Assembly: GCA_002336985.1 (NCBI GenBank)
Contig: DDFE01000020.1
Span: 665 to 7,208, forward strand
Direction: 5' to 3'
Origin: Sphingomonadales bacterium UBA1936
GTDB taxonomy: Bacteria; Pseudomonadota; Alphaproteobacteria; Sphingomonadales; Sphingomonadaceae
DNA: 6,544 nt
The translations under genes and the position numbers were made by a program. Positions 1 to 6,544 of this stretch are shown piece after piece; the first letter of the stretch is position 1; each line of letters begins with the position of its first letter. Under the pieces are notes generated by a model. It was not told the origin of the DNA, did no database searches, and was given only the letters and a program-made list of their open reading frames with translations.

Positions 1-372
1 CGCGTCGATCCCGAAGATGCCGACACGATCGCGGCGGCCTTGCGGGAGGCCCAGGAGGAAGTCGCATTGTCGCCCGCCGACGTAAACGTCGTCGGCACAC
101 TTCAGCCATATCGGACGATCACGGGGTTCGAGATCGTGCCGGTTGTCGCCACCATTCCCCCCGACCTGCAGCTGGTCCCGCACGATGCGGAAGTGGCCGC
201 GGTGTTCGAGGTTCCGCTCGACTTCTTGCTCGACCGTGCGAATTTTCGCGAACAACAGGTGACAGTCGGCCCCCGGCAACGCACTTATATCGAGGCGATG
301 TGGGGCGAACGGCGGATCTGGGGAGCGACGGCGGCGATCCTCGCCAATCTGTCGGTGCGGCTGGCATGGTGA
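1..372 (+). CDS. CoA pyrophosphatase, Nudix hydrolase of the NudL/YeaB type (5'-truncated by window edge)
   Basis: Frame 1 is open from base 1 to the TGA at 370-372, so this is the last 123 codons of a gene that begins upstream. Enzymes of this family hydrolyse coenzyme A to 4'-phosphopantetheine and 3',5'-ADP in the cytoplasm. The second half of the Nudix box is visible near the edge as ALREAQEEVAL. The usual Gly of REUxEExGU is Ala here, as I recall it also being in E. coli NudL, so I do not read it as inactivation. Further family-like stretches are GTLQPYRTITGFEIVPVV, the acidic HDAEVAAVFEVPL segment and the C-terminal RRIWGATAAILANL. The glycine-rich first half of the Nudix box lies outside the window. 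The stop overlaps the start of the CCA-transferase gene, which indicates a shared transcript. The family call is firm; the exact substrate is inferred from family. Confidence 0.88.
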   Translation, partial: RVDPEDADTIAAALREAQEEVALSPADVNVVGTLQPYRTITGFEIVPVVATIPPDLQLVPHDAEVAAVFEVPLDFLLDRANFREQQVTVGPRQRTYIEAMWGERRIWGATAAILANLSVRLAW

Positions 373-1544
373 TGCTGCCGCCCGCGCCGTGGCGCGATCG
401 TCCCGATCTGATCGAACTCATCGATGTTCTGGGCGGCGGAGAGACGACGCGCCTGGTCGGCGGCGCGGTGCGCGATGCCTTGCTCGGCAAGCCGGTCAGC
501 GACATCGATCTCGCCACGCGGCTTTCGCCAGCCGAGGTCATCGGGCGGCTGAAATCGGCAGGGATCAAGGCGGTCCCGACCGGCCTTGCGCACGGGACGG
601 TGACCGCTGTTCCGGTTGGCGGCCCGGTCGAGGTGACGACGTTGCGCCGCGATGTTTCGACCGATGGCCGACATGCCGAAGTCGAGTTCAGCGATGACTG
701 GCAAGAGGATGCAGCGCGGCGCGACTTCACGATCAACGCGCTTTACGCCGACAATGCGACCGGCGAAGTCTTCGACTATTTCGGTGGTGAGGCCGATATC
801 GCCGCGCGGCGGATCCGCTTTATCGGCGAACCGCAAACGCGCATCGCCGAGGATCACCTGCGCATCCTGCGCTTCTTCCGCTTCCACGCGCGCTTCGGCA
901 ATGGCTCGCCCGATGCTGCGGGCCTTGCGGCCTGCACCGAACGCGCCAACGACCTGATGGCCCTGTCGCGCGAACGCATCGCCGCGGAACTGTTAAAACT
1001 GCTTGCGGCGGACGATCCCTCCCCGGTCGTCGCGGTCATGGTCGAGCAGGGTATCTTCAAACCAGTCTTGCCTGAATTCACCGGCGCGTCGCCGCTCCAC
1101 CGATGCGTGATGCGCGAACAGGCGATGGGCCTGCCGGGCGATCCGGCCCGCCGTCTCGCCGCCCTGATCGACGGCCGCACCGACCTCGCAGCCAGCATAG
1201 GTGCGCGTTTGAAGCTATCGAATGCGATCACCCGCAGGCTGGTCACCGCATCCCAGCCGATCGACGGCTCACCCGAAACCATGGCCTATCGGCTGGGAAC
1301 AACCGGCGCGATCGACCGACTGATCCTCGGCAACGGTCAGGCGGAAGATGTGGCGCACCTGTCGAACTGGGAAATTCCAAAACTGCCGATCACCGGAGGC
1401 GCGTTGATCGCGCGCGGTTTGAAGCCCGGACCGGCCGTCGCAAAAACTCTCGCTGAAATCGAAACCCGCTGGGTCGATGCTGCATTCCCGTCAGGCGATA
1501 CGTTCGACGCAATTGTTACCGAAGAAATCAGCCGAGCGAATTGA
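366..1544 (+). CDS. cca: CCA tRNA nucleotidyltransferase (class II tRNA nucleotidyltransferase/poly(A) polymerase family)
   Basis: This 392-residue protein should add or repair the 3'-CCA end of tRNAs using CTP and ATP. The class II catalytic head is complete: GGAVRD at residues 32-37, the metal-binding DID at 46-48, TGLAHGTVTAV at 72-82, the RRDFTINALY ribose-selection motif at 118-127, DYFGG at 137-141, and the EDxxR nucleotide-template motif at 162-166 followed by LRFFRF. The neck/body follows with LSRERIAAELLKLL around residue 203. No C-terminal HD domain is seen. I chose ATG 366 (MVMLPP). ATG 372, which overlaps the upstream TGA as TGATG, is nearly as plausible and would remove two residues. 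The open frame extends upstream to a GTG at 300, but that lies inside the Nudix gene and precedes any family homology. No strong Shine-Dalgarno is present, so coupling to the Nudix gene is likely. A poly(A) polymerase cannot be excluded by motifs alone, but alphaproteobacteria usually carry one such gene and need CCA activity. Confidence 0.93.
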   Translation: MVMLPPAPWRDRPDLIELIDVLGGGETTRLVGGAVRDALLGKPVSDIDLATRLSPAEVIGRLKSAGIKAVPTGLAHGTVTAVPVGGPVEVTTLRRDVSTDGRHAEVEFSDDWQEDAARRDFTINALYADNATGEVFDYFGGEADIAARRIRFIGEPQTRIAEDHLRILRFFRFHARFGNGSPDAAGLAACTERANDLMALSRERIAAELLKLLAADDPSPVVAVMVEQGIFKPVLPEFTGASPLHRCVMREQAMGLPGDPARRLAALIDGRTDLAASIGARLKLSNAITRRLVTASQPIDGSPETMAYRLGTTGAIDRLILGNGQAEDVAHLSNWEIPKLPITGGALIARGLKPGPAVAKTLAEIETRWVDAAFPSGDTFDAIVTEEISRAN

Positions 1545-3255
1545 GCGCGAAGTCGAGCGCGTCGGCCTCGCCAAGCGCGCGGGCATAGTGAAATCCCTGT
1601 CCCGTCGTGCAGCCCATGGCCGCCAGCGTACGTGCGAGTTCGGCGGTTTCGACGCCTTCCGCTGTGGTCTTCATGCCCAGCGCCTGCGCCAGGCCAAGCA
1701 CGGCGCGGACGATCGCGACCTTGTCGGGGTCATCCAGCATACCGGTGACGAAGCTGCGGTCGATCTTGAGCATGTCGATGGGCAGCTTTTGCAGCGATGC
1801 GAGGTTCGAGAAGCCGGTTCCGAAATCGTCCATCGCGACGATCGCATCGCAAGCCTTGAGCGCACGTAACGTGCGGCCGGCGCGTTCGGGATCGCCGACG
1901 ATCACGCTTTCGGTCAGTTCGATTCCCAAACGCTGGCCGGCGATCTTGTGACGCGACAGCGTAGACGCCACGACTTCGGGAACATTGTCGCGCGCGACCT
2001 GGATGTGGGACAGGTTGATGCCGACGTAGACCGGCAGGTCGTAACCGACGCGCGCGTCCCAGGCGGCCAGCGTCCCGATTGCCCGGTCCAGCGCCCAACG
2101 GCCGAGTGGTACGATCAGCCCGGAATCCTCGGCGACGGCGATGAATTCGTTCGGCGAGATGGGTCCGTGATCAGGATGATCCCAGCGGGCCAGCGCTTCG
2201 AAGCCGGAGATTCTGCCCGTCGCGAGCGAAATCAGCGGCTGGAACGCCATCGACAATTCGTCGCGTTCGATCGCGCGGCGCAATTCGGTTTCGATCATGA
2301 AGCGCCGCCGCGCCGCATCGAGCGCCGATGGCTGGTACATCTCGACGCGCTTGGTCGCCTTCGCCGATTTCAAAGCGAGTTGAGCGTGACGGAACAGCCC
2401 TTCGGCGTCACCATCGCCGTCGCTCGCCAGCGCACAACCGATTGCGCAGTCGATCTTGATTTCGAAGTCGGACAAGGTGAACGGCTGAGCCAACGCATTC
2501 TGGACGCGACGGGCAACCTGGATGACATCGCCCGGACCATCGACCAGCCGCACCATGACAGCGAACTCGTTCGCACCAGTCCGCGCCAGAAGGTCGTTGC
2601 CGCGCAGGATCGTGGTCAGACGTCGGGCGACGGTGATGATGAGTTCATCCCCGCCTAGCGAGCCGACGCATTCGTTGACCCGGCTGAATCGCGACAGATC
2701 GACATGGACCATCGCATAGGGTTCGGGCCCGTCATCGGAGATGCGCGCTTCCAGCGTCTCGATAAAACCGGCGCGGTTGGTGAGGCCGGTGAGCGGATCG
2801 GTCAGGATTTGCCGGCGCAACGATTCGCCCGCCTGTACTTCGCTCGTCCGGTCGATCATCGTAACCAGGACACGCGCGCCATGATTGAGGCTCGGGCAAA
2901 GTTGCGAAACGTTTATGGTGAAATGGCGGCCATCGATCAGCCCGCCGTCGCGCCAATCGTATTTTTCCTTGGCAACCTCACCGGAAAGTACGCGACGCAT
3001 CGGCGCGCTTGCACCGAAACGAGTCAGGATGTCGCCTGCCCGGCGGTGCACGACACCTGCCGCGTCCAGGCGCGCAAACTGGCCGTTGTAGGCGAGAACC
3101 TTTGCGCCGCGTTTGGTCCAGGCGACCACCGCCGCTGCAAGGGGCAGGGCATCAAGATATGCCTGGCGCGCATCGAGATACGCCGCCGTCTCGTCGATCG
3201 GCGTCGCTCGGGCGATCGACAGCTCGCTTTCAATATCGATGGGCGCGACACTCAT
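1528..3255 (-). CDS. PAS-GGDEF(degenerate)-EAL protein, probable cyclic-di-GMP phosphodiesterase
   Basis: This 575-residue protein has no evident signal peptide or membrane segment, so it is probably cytoplasmic. Residues about 33-140 look like a PAS sensor fold, ending in the MIDRTSEVQAGESL linker (DxT-like) that often joins PAS to GGDEF. The GGDEF domain spans about 150-310 (TDPLTGLTNR at 152-161, VDLSRF at 185-190). Its signature is degenerate: the A-site reads GANEF (227-231). The inhibitory I-site RxxD (R218, D221) is present. The EAL domain spans about 320-570 with every key residue I can check: E353 (EAL), N414, E446, D476/D477 (DDFGTG), K497, E533 and Q553. The prediction is hydrolysis of c-di-GMP to pGpG, with the front domains regulatory. 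ATG 3255 is preceded by AAGG at 3267-3270, 11 nt upstream. The gene follows parC on the same strand, and a CtrA-like dyad lies 24-46 nt upstream. Its 3' end overlaps the convergent CCA-transferase gene. Confidence 0.93.
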   Translation of the reverse strand: MSVAPIDIESELSIARATPIDETAAYLDARQAYLDALPLAAAVVAWTKRGAKVLAYNGQFARLDAAGVVHRRAGDILTRFGASAPMRRVLSGEVAKEKYDWRDGGLIDGRHFTINVSQLCPSLNHGARVLVTMIDRTSEVQAGESLRRQILTDPLTGLTNRAGFIETLEARISDDGPEPYAMVHVDLSRFSRVNECVGSLGGDELIITVARRLTTILRGNDLLARTGANEFAVMVRLVDGPGDVIQVARRVQNALAQPFTLSDFEIKIDCAIGCALASDGDGDAEGLFRHAQLALKSAKATKRVEMYQPSALDAARRRFMIETELRRAIERDELSMAFQPLISLATGRISGFEALARWDHPDHGPISPNEFIAVAEDSGLIVPLGRWALDRAIGTLAAWDARVGYDLPVYVGINLSHIQVARDNVPEVVASTLSRHKIAGQRLGIELTESVIVGDPERAGRTLRALKACDAIVAMDDFGTGFSNLASLQKLPIDMLKIDRSFVTGMLDDPDKVAIVRAVLGLAQALGMKTTAEGVETAELARTLAAMGCTTGQGFHYARALGEADALDFALNSLG

Positions 3256-3278
3256 TACCGTCCGGGCCTTAGGTGCGA

Positions 3279-3301
3279 ATGGTTAATCCGCCCTAAACCA
3301 T
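3279..3301 (-). promoter_or_regulatory. CtrA-like inverted repeat upstream of the GGDEF-EAL gene
   Basis: The parC to GGDEF-EAL spacer contains ATGGTTAA-N7-TAAACCAT, two 8-bp arms that are inverted repeats with one mismatch. On the gene's coding strand it reads TTTA-N7-TTAACCAT. The CtrA consensus in alphaproteobacteria is TTAA-N7-TTAA, with TTAACCAT as the favoured half-site; here one half is exact and the other has one change. It ends 24 bp upstream of the ATG, a position where a response regulator could control a local promoter. I see no convincing sigma70 -35/-10 pair around it. The sequence dyad is directly visible; the CtrA assignment is inference. Confidence 0.45.
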
Positions 3302-3318
3302 GCGGCGAATTGTAAAAA

Positions 3319-5574
3319 TCAGCCAGCGAAGCGGTTGTTGCGTGGGAAGCCCGTCGGGGCATTGCGGCCTACGGCGCCGCGCGCCGCGCGCCACGGCAGG
3401 AGGTCGGTTTCGGTACGGACGCGACCGCTGTCGCCGCCCATCGTCCAGCTGATTCCTTCGGCCGCCTTGATCGTGCGGATATCGGACAAGCTGCCGTCGC
3501 GGAATTTCTGCAGTGTGACGCCTTGCCCACGGCCCATTTCAGGAAGTTCGGACAGAGGGAAGACCAGCAAGCGTCGATTCTCGCCGATCGACGCCACCAT
3601 ATCGTCGTCTGCGGGAATAACACGCACGACCGCGAGTTTTGCACCGGGACGCAGATTGACGACCTGCCGCCCCTTGCGCGTCTCGGCGATCACATCGGCA
3701 ACCTTGGCGATGAAGCCGCGTCCGTCGCTTGCCGCAAGCAACAGGCGGGCGTCGCTGCGCGCAGCGAGCAACTGCACGATGCCGATATCGCCCGCGAGAT
3801 CGACCATCAGGCGCACCGGTTCACCGAAGCCGCGTCCGCCAGGCAGCTTGTCGGCAGCCAGCGTGTAAAAGCGCCCGTCGGCGGCAGCCATGATGATCTT
3901 GTCGGTCGTCTGCGCATGGATCGCGAACGCCGGGCCATCGCCCTCCTTGAACTTCATCGTCTCTGCGCTGGCGAGGTCGGCATGACCGCGCAGCGCACGG
4001 ATCCAGCCTTTCTGCGAAAGGACGACGGTCACCGGCTCACGCTCGATCATCGCGTCTAGCGGAATGTCCTTCGCGGGCGCGGCCTCCTCGATTGTCGTCC
4101 GTCGCCGGCCGAGATCGGTTTCCGGAGCATAGCGTTCCTGGAGTTTGGCGAGATCCTTCTTCAACCGCGTCTTCTGTCGCGCGGGGCTGTCCACCAATCC
4201 CTGAAGCTCGGCGCGCTCCTTTTCCAGCTTGTCGCGTTCGGTCCGCAGTTCCATTTCCTCAAGGCGGCGGAGGCTGCGCAGCCGCATGTTGAGGATGGCT
4301 TCGGCCTGACGGTCGTTCAGGTTGAACTCGACCATCATCACCGGCTTCGGCTCGTCCTCGGTCCGGATGATCTCGATGACGCGGTCGAGGTTGAGGAAGG
4401 CGATGATGTACCCGTCGAGCAGCTCCATCCGGTCGTCGATCTTGCCGATCCGGTGCTGCGAGCGGCGGACGAGCACGATAATCTGATGCGCGAGCCACGC
4501 CTCCAGCACTGCCTTCAGCCCCATGACGCGCGGCGTACGGTCGGCGCCGAGCACGTTCATGTTGAGGGGCACACGGACTTCCAGATCCGACATGCGGAAC
4601 AGGCTTTCCATCAGCACGTCAGCGTCGACGGCGCGGCTGCGCGGCTCGATGACCAGGCGAATCTCGGCGTCACTTTCGTCGCGGACGTCGGCCAGGATCG
4701 GCAACTTCTTGTCGTTGACCAGCGCCGCCAGCGCCTCGATCAGCTTCCCCTTCTGCACGCCGTAAGGAATCTCGGTGACGACGGCGATCCAGGTACCACG
4801 GCCCTGATCCTCGACCGACCAGCGCGCACGAACGCGAAAACTGCCCCGTCCCGTCGCATAGGCGGCCGCGATCGACGCAGGCGGATCGACGATCAGGCCG
4901 CCGGTCGGGAAGTCCGGACCTTTCACGTGTTCCAGCAGCGCAGCATCATCGGCGCGAGGGTCGTCGATCAGCAGAGCGGCTGCGTCGAGGATTTCGGCGA
5001 CATTGTGCGGCGGAATGCTGGTTGCCATGCCGACCGCGATGCCGCTCGCGCCGTTCGCCAGCAGGTTGGGGAACAGGCCGGGGAAGATTTCCGGCTCTTC
5101 CTCTTCGCCATTGTACGTCGGTTTATAGTCGACGGTGCCATCGTCGAGGCCCGCCATCAGATCGAGCGCCGCCTGCGTCAGCCGCGCCTCGGTGTAGCGG
5201 TAGGCGGCGGCATTATCGCCATCGATGTTGCCGAAATTGCCCTGTCCGTCGACCAGCGGGTAACGCAGTGCGAAATCCTGGGCCAGGCGGACCATCGCGT
5301 CATAGACCGACTGGTCGCCATGCGGATGGTATTTGCCGATGGTGTCGCCGACGACGCGCGCGCACTTCTTGTAAGCCTGACCAGGATCGAGTTTCAGCAG
5401 CCGCATTGCCCAAAGCAGCCGGCGATGAACCGGCTTCAAACCGTCGCGCAGATCCGGCAGCGAGCGTGCCGTGATCGTCGACAGCGCATAAACCAGATAG
5501 CGGTCGCTGAGTGCGGTATCGAACGGTGCATCGACGATGGCGTCGAACGGATCGGCTTCGGTCGTTTCGGTCAT
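3319..5574 (-). CDS. parC: DNA topoisomerase IV subunit A (ParC)
   Basis: This is the 751-residue breakage-reunion subunit of topoisomerase IV, which with ParE decatenates daughter chromosomes; the length is normal for ParC. The N-terminal winged-helix/tower region includes DLRDGLKPVHRRLLWAM (41-57) and KYHPHGDQSVYDAMVRLAQD (81-100). The catalytic tyrosine is Y127, in YRYTEARL. ANGASGIAVGMATSIPPHN (173-191) is typical of type IIA A subunits. A basic coiled-coil stretch (NMRLRSLRRLEEMELRTERD and following) precedes the C-terminal beta-pinwheel domain. There is no GyrA box, and the tail GFPRNNRFAG is ParC-like, so ParC rather than GyrA is favoured. The start at ATG 5574 has AGGG 8 nt upstream (5583-5586). 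The residue matching E. coli GyrA Ser83/ParC Ser80 is Gln88. The gene begins 24 bp after the hydroxylase/desaturase stop on the same strand, so it may share that transcript. parE is not in the window. Confidence 0.95.
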   Translation of the reverse strand: MTETTEADPFDAIVDAPFDTALSDRYLVYALSTITARSLPDLRDGLKPVHRRLLWAMRLLKLDPGQAYKKCARVVGDTIGKYHPHGDQSVYDAMVRLAQDFALRYPLVDGQGNFGNIDGDNAAAYRYTEARLTQAALDLMAGLDDGTVDYKPTYNGEEEEPEIFPGLFPNLLANGASGIAVGMATSIPPHNVAEILDAAALLIDDPRADDAALLEHVKGPDFPTGGLIVDPPASIAAAYATGRGSFRVRARWSVEDQGRGTWIAVVTEIPYGVQKGKLIEALAALVNDKKLPILADVRDESDAEIRLVIEPRSRAVDADVLMESLFRMSDLEVRVPLNMNVLGADRTPRVMGLKAVLEAWLAHQIIVLVRRSQHRIGKIDDRMELLDGYIIAFLNLDRVIEIIRTEDEPKPVMMVEFNLNDRQAEAILNMRLRSLRRLEEMELRTERDKLEKERAELQGLVDSPARQKTRLKKDLAKLQERYAPETDLGRRRTTIEEAAPAKDIPLDAMIEREPVTVVLSQKGWIRALRGHADLASAETMKFKEGDGPAFAIHAQTTDKIIMAAADGRFYTLAADKLPGGRGFGEPVRLMVDLAGDIGIVQLLAARSDARLLLAASDGRGFIAKVADVIAETRKGRQVVNLRPGAKLAVVRVIPADDDMVASIGENRRLLVFPLSELPEMGRGQGVTLQKFRDGSLSDIRTIKAAEGISWTMGGDSGRVRTETDLLPWRAARGAVGRNAPTGFPRNNRFAG

Positions 5575-5598
5575 TACGGCTGCCCTAGCAGCGGCAAT

Positions 5599-6544
5599 TT
5601 ACTGTGGCGAGAGGGTCGGCACGGGCTTTGCGCAAAGCGCGGTTGCTGCGTCAGCGAACGGTTCGATCAGGGCACCCGTCACGCTATGCGGATCCTTCAC
5701 GCCCTCTACACCGAAGGTCAGCGGTTCGCGTTTTCGGCCCGGCTGATAGAGCGTTCCCGCAAGCCAGTCGAACACACCCAGCATGTCCCCGAAATTGCGA
5801 TCGTGATGTTCGACGGCGACCGAATGATGGACCTGGTGATGCGCCGGGCTGAGCAGGACACGCCCGTCCCATGCGATCCAGGCGTGCGAATGGTGAAGGT
5901 GCTTCACCGTCAGCAACGCGGCGACCGTCAGGATGTTCGCGCCGCCGATGGTCCAGGCCGAAACGCCCGCCCCCATAAACCAGTGCATCACACCTGCCGC
6001 GACGCCGGTCATGACGGCAACGATATTGTAGAACACGATACTGTCGACCGGGTGCACGCGAAAGACCGTCAGCGGAGACAGAGTCTCCGCGCTGTGGTGC
6101 ACCTTATGGAATGCCCAGAGCCAAGCCCATTTGTGCGAGAGATAATGGTCGAGCCAATACGCGAATTCATAGGATACCCAGAGCACGACCGTCATCGCTG
6201 CGACCGCGAGCCCGGCAGGCACACCGAGCGCCAGCGGCGAACCCAACATCTCTTCGACCCACCTCGAAATCGCCAGGTGGGAAAGGATCGTCCAACCGAT
6301 AAGCGCGGCGGTGACGAAAATCGCCATCAGGGTGAAGCAGAGGTCGGTCATTGCCGATGCGCTGAACAGCCGGTGCCGGGGAAACATGGCGCGGATGAGC
6401 GCGCGTATCCGAAGCGAGCGGCCCGGGCGTCTTGCAACCGCGACACCAGCCGCGATCAATCCGGCAGCGAGCAGCGACCACACCGACAATTGCGACCCCG
6501 GCGAAAGCAGCAACGCGGCCACGCGGTCGGTCAATGCTGAAACG
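5599..6544 (-). CDS. Sterol desaturase / fatty acid hydroxylase family membrane protein (start uncertain, possibly beyond the edge)
   Basis: This is an integral membrane di-iron protein of the fatty acid hydroxylase superfamily, which hydroxylates or desaturates lipid chains with O2. Numbering from a TTG at 6534 gives 311 residues. The histidine clusters are H130xxxH134, H143xxHH147, HLHHSH (212-217) and HHQVHH (232-237), the expected metal-ligand pattern. Hydrophobic segments lie near residues 17-34, 63-89, 101-121, 166-190 and 194-210, with the histidine clusters between or after them on one face. The C-terminal NFGDMLGVFDWLAGTLYQP is also family-typical. The stop is TAA at 5599-5601. The start is unsettled: the frame contains the TTG at 6534 but stays open to the window end (V-S-A before it), so the gene may begin outside. 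The substrate cannot be told from sequence; a sterol substrate is not implied by the family name. It lies 24 bp upstream of parC on the same strand. Confidence 0.87.
   Translation of the reverse strand, partial: VSALTDRVAALLLSPGSQLSVWSLLAAGLIAAGVAVARRPGRSLRIRALIRAMFPRHRLFSASAMTDLCFTLMAIFVTAALIGWTILSHLAISRWVEEMLGSPLALGVPAGLAVAAMTVVLWVSYEFAYWLDHYLSHKWAWLWAFHKVHHSAETLSPLTVFRVHPVDSIVFYNIVAVMTGVAAGVMHWFMGAGVSAWTIGGANILTVAALLTVKHLHHSHAWIAWDGRVLLSPAHHQVHHSVAVEHHDRNFGDMLGVFDWLAGTLYQPGRKREPLTFGVEGVKDPHSVTGALIEPFADAATALCAKPVPTLSPQ

Noticed and set aside
1..69. Nudix box with Ala in place of the usual Gly as a sign of an inactive enzyme
   Set aside because: As I recall, the E. coli NudL box also ends EEVA, so this appears to be the normal form for CoA pyrophosphatases.
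300..365. Upstream extension of the CCA-transferase to GTG 300
   Set aside because: The extra 22 residues lie over the conserved Nudix C-terminus in another frame and precede any family homology; ATG 366 or 372 fits better.
285..887. Open frames on the - strand under the CCA-transferase gene
   Set aside because: They overlap the conserved class II catalytic head on the + strand and show no recognisable domain of their own.
1948..2658. A 236-codon open frame on the + strand inside the GGDEF-EAL gene
   Set aside because: Antisense shadow of a strongly conserved EAL/GGDEF coding region; its translation has no family features.
3256..3318. Intrinsic terminator for parC in the downstream spacer
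   Set aside because: The only dyad has AT-rich arms, a 7-nt spacer and no following T-run; it looks like a protein-binding site rather than a terminator.
4453..6540. A 695-codon open frame on the + strand opposite parC and the hydroxylase gene
   Set aside because: It is codon-aligned antisense to both genes, which share the same phase because the gap is 24 bp. Stops in this frame would need TTA, CTA or TCA in the sense genes, which GC-rich genomes rarely use. The product is Arg/His/Gln-rich with no recognisable domain, while the - strand proteins are clear family members.

Overview
The window is a compact, GC-rich stretch of bacterial chromosome. The proteins look alphaproteobacterial, most like Sphingomonadales. 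Pointers are the ParC sequence, the CoA pyrophosphatase/CCA-transferase pair, a PAS-GGDEF-EAL protein and a CtrA-like TTAACCAT dyad. This placement is inference from protein style; no search was run. All five genes read as intact, with no frameshifts, insertion sequences, tRNAs, rRNAs, CRISPR arrays or phage genes. No gap between genes exceeds 63 bp.

Layout: on the + strand, positions 1-372 hold the 3' part of a Nudix CoA pyrophosphatase, cut by the window edge. It overlaps a CCA tRNA nucleotidyltransferase (about 366-1544), suggesting translational coupling. On the - strand, reading from the right edge leftwards, come a membrane fatty acid hydroxylase/sterol desaturase family protein (5599 to the edge, start uncertain), then 24 bp later topoisomerase IV subunit A (parC, 3319-5574), then 63 bp later a PAS-GGDEF-EAL cyclic-di-GMP protein (1528-3255). 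The two strands converge at 1528-1544, where the 3' ends of the CCA-transferase and c-di-GMP genes overlap by 17 nt.

Functionally this is mostly housekeeping: coenzyme turnover, tRNA 3'-end maturation and chromosome decatenation, plus a lipid-modifying membrane enzyme and one signalling protein. No exciting undescribed system is visible. The points most worth following are: the degenerate GANEF site, with retained RxxD I-site, in front of a complete EAL catalytic set, which predicts a phosphodiesterase with a regulatory GGDEF domain; an 8-bp-arm inverted repeat resembling a CtrA box just upstream of that gene; and Gln at the quinolone-contact position of ParC.
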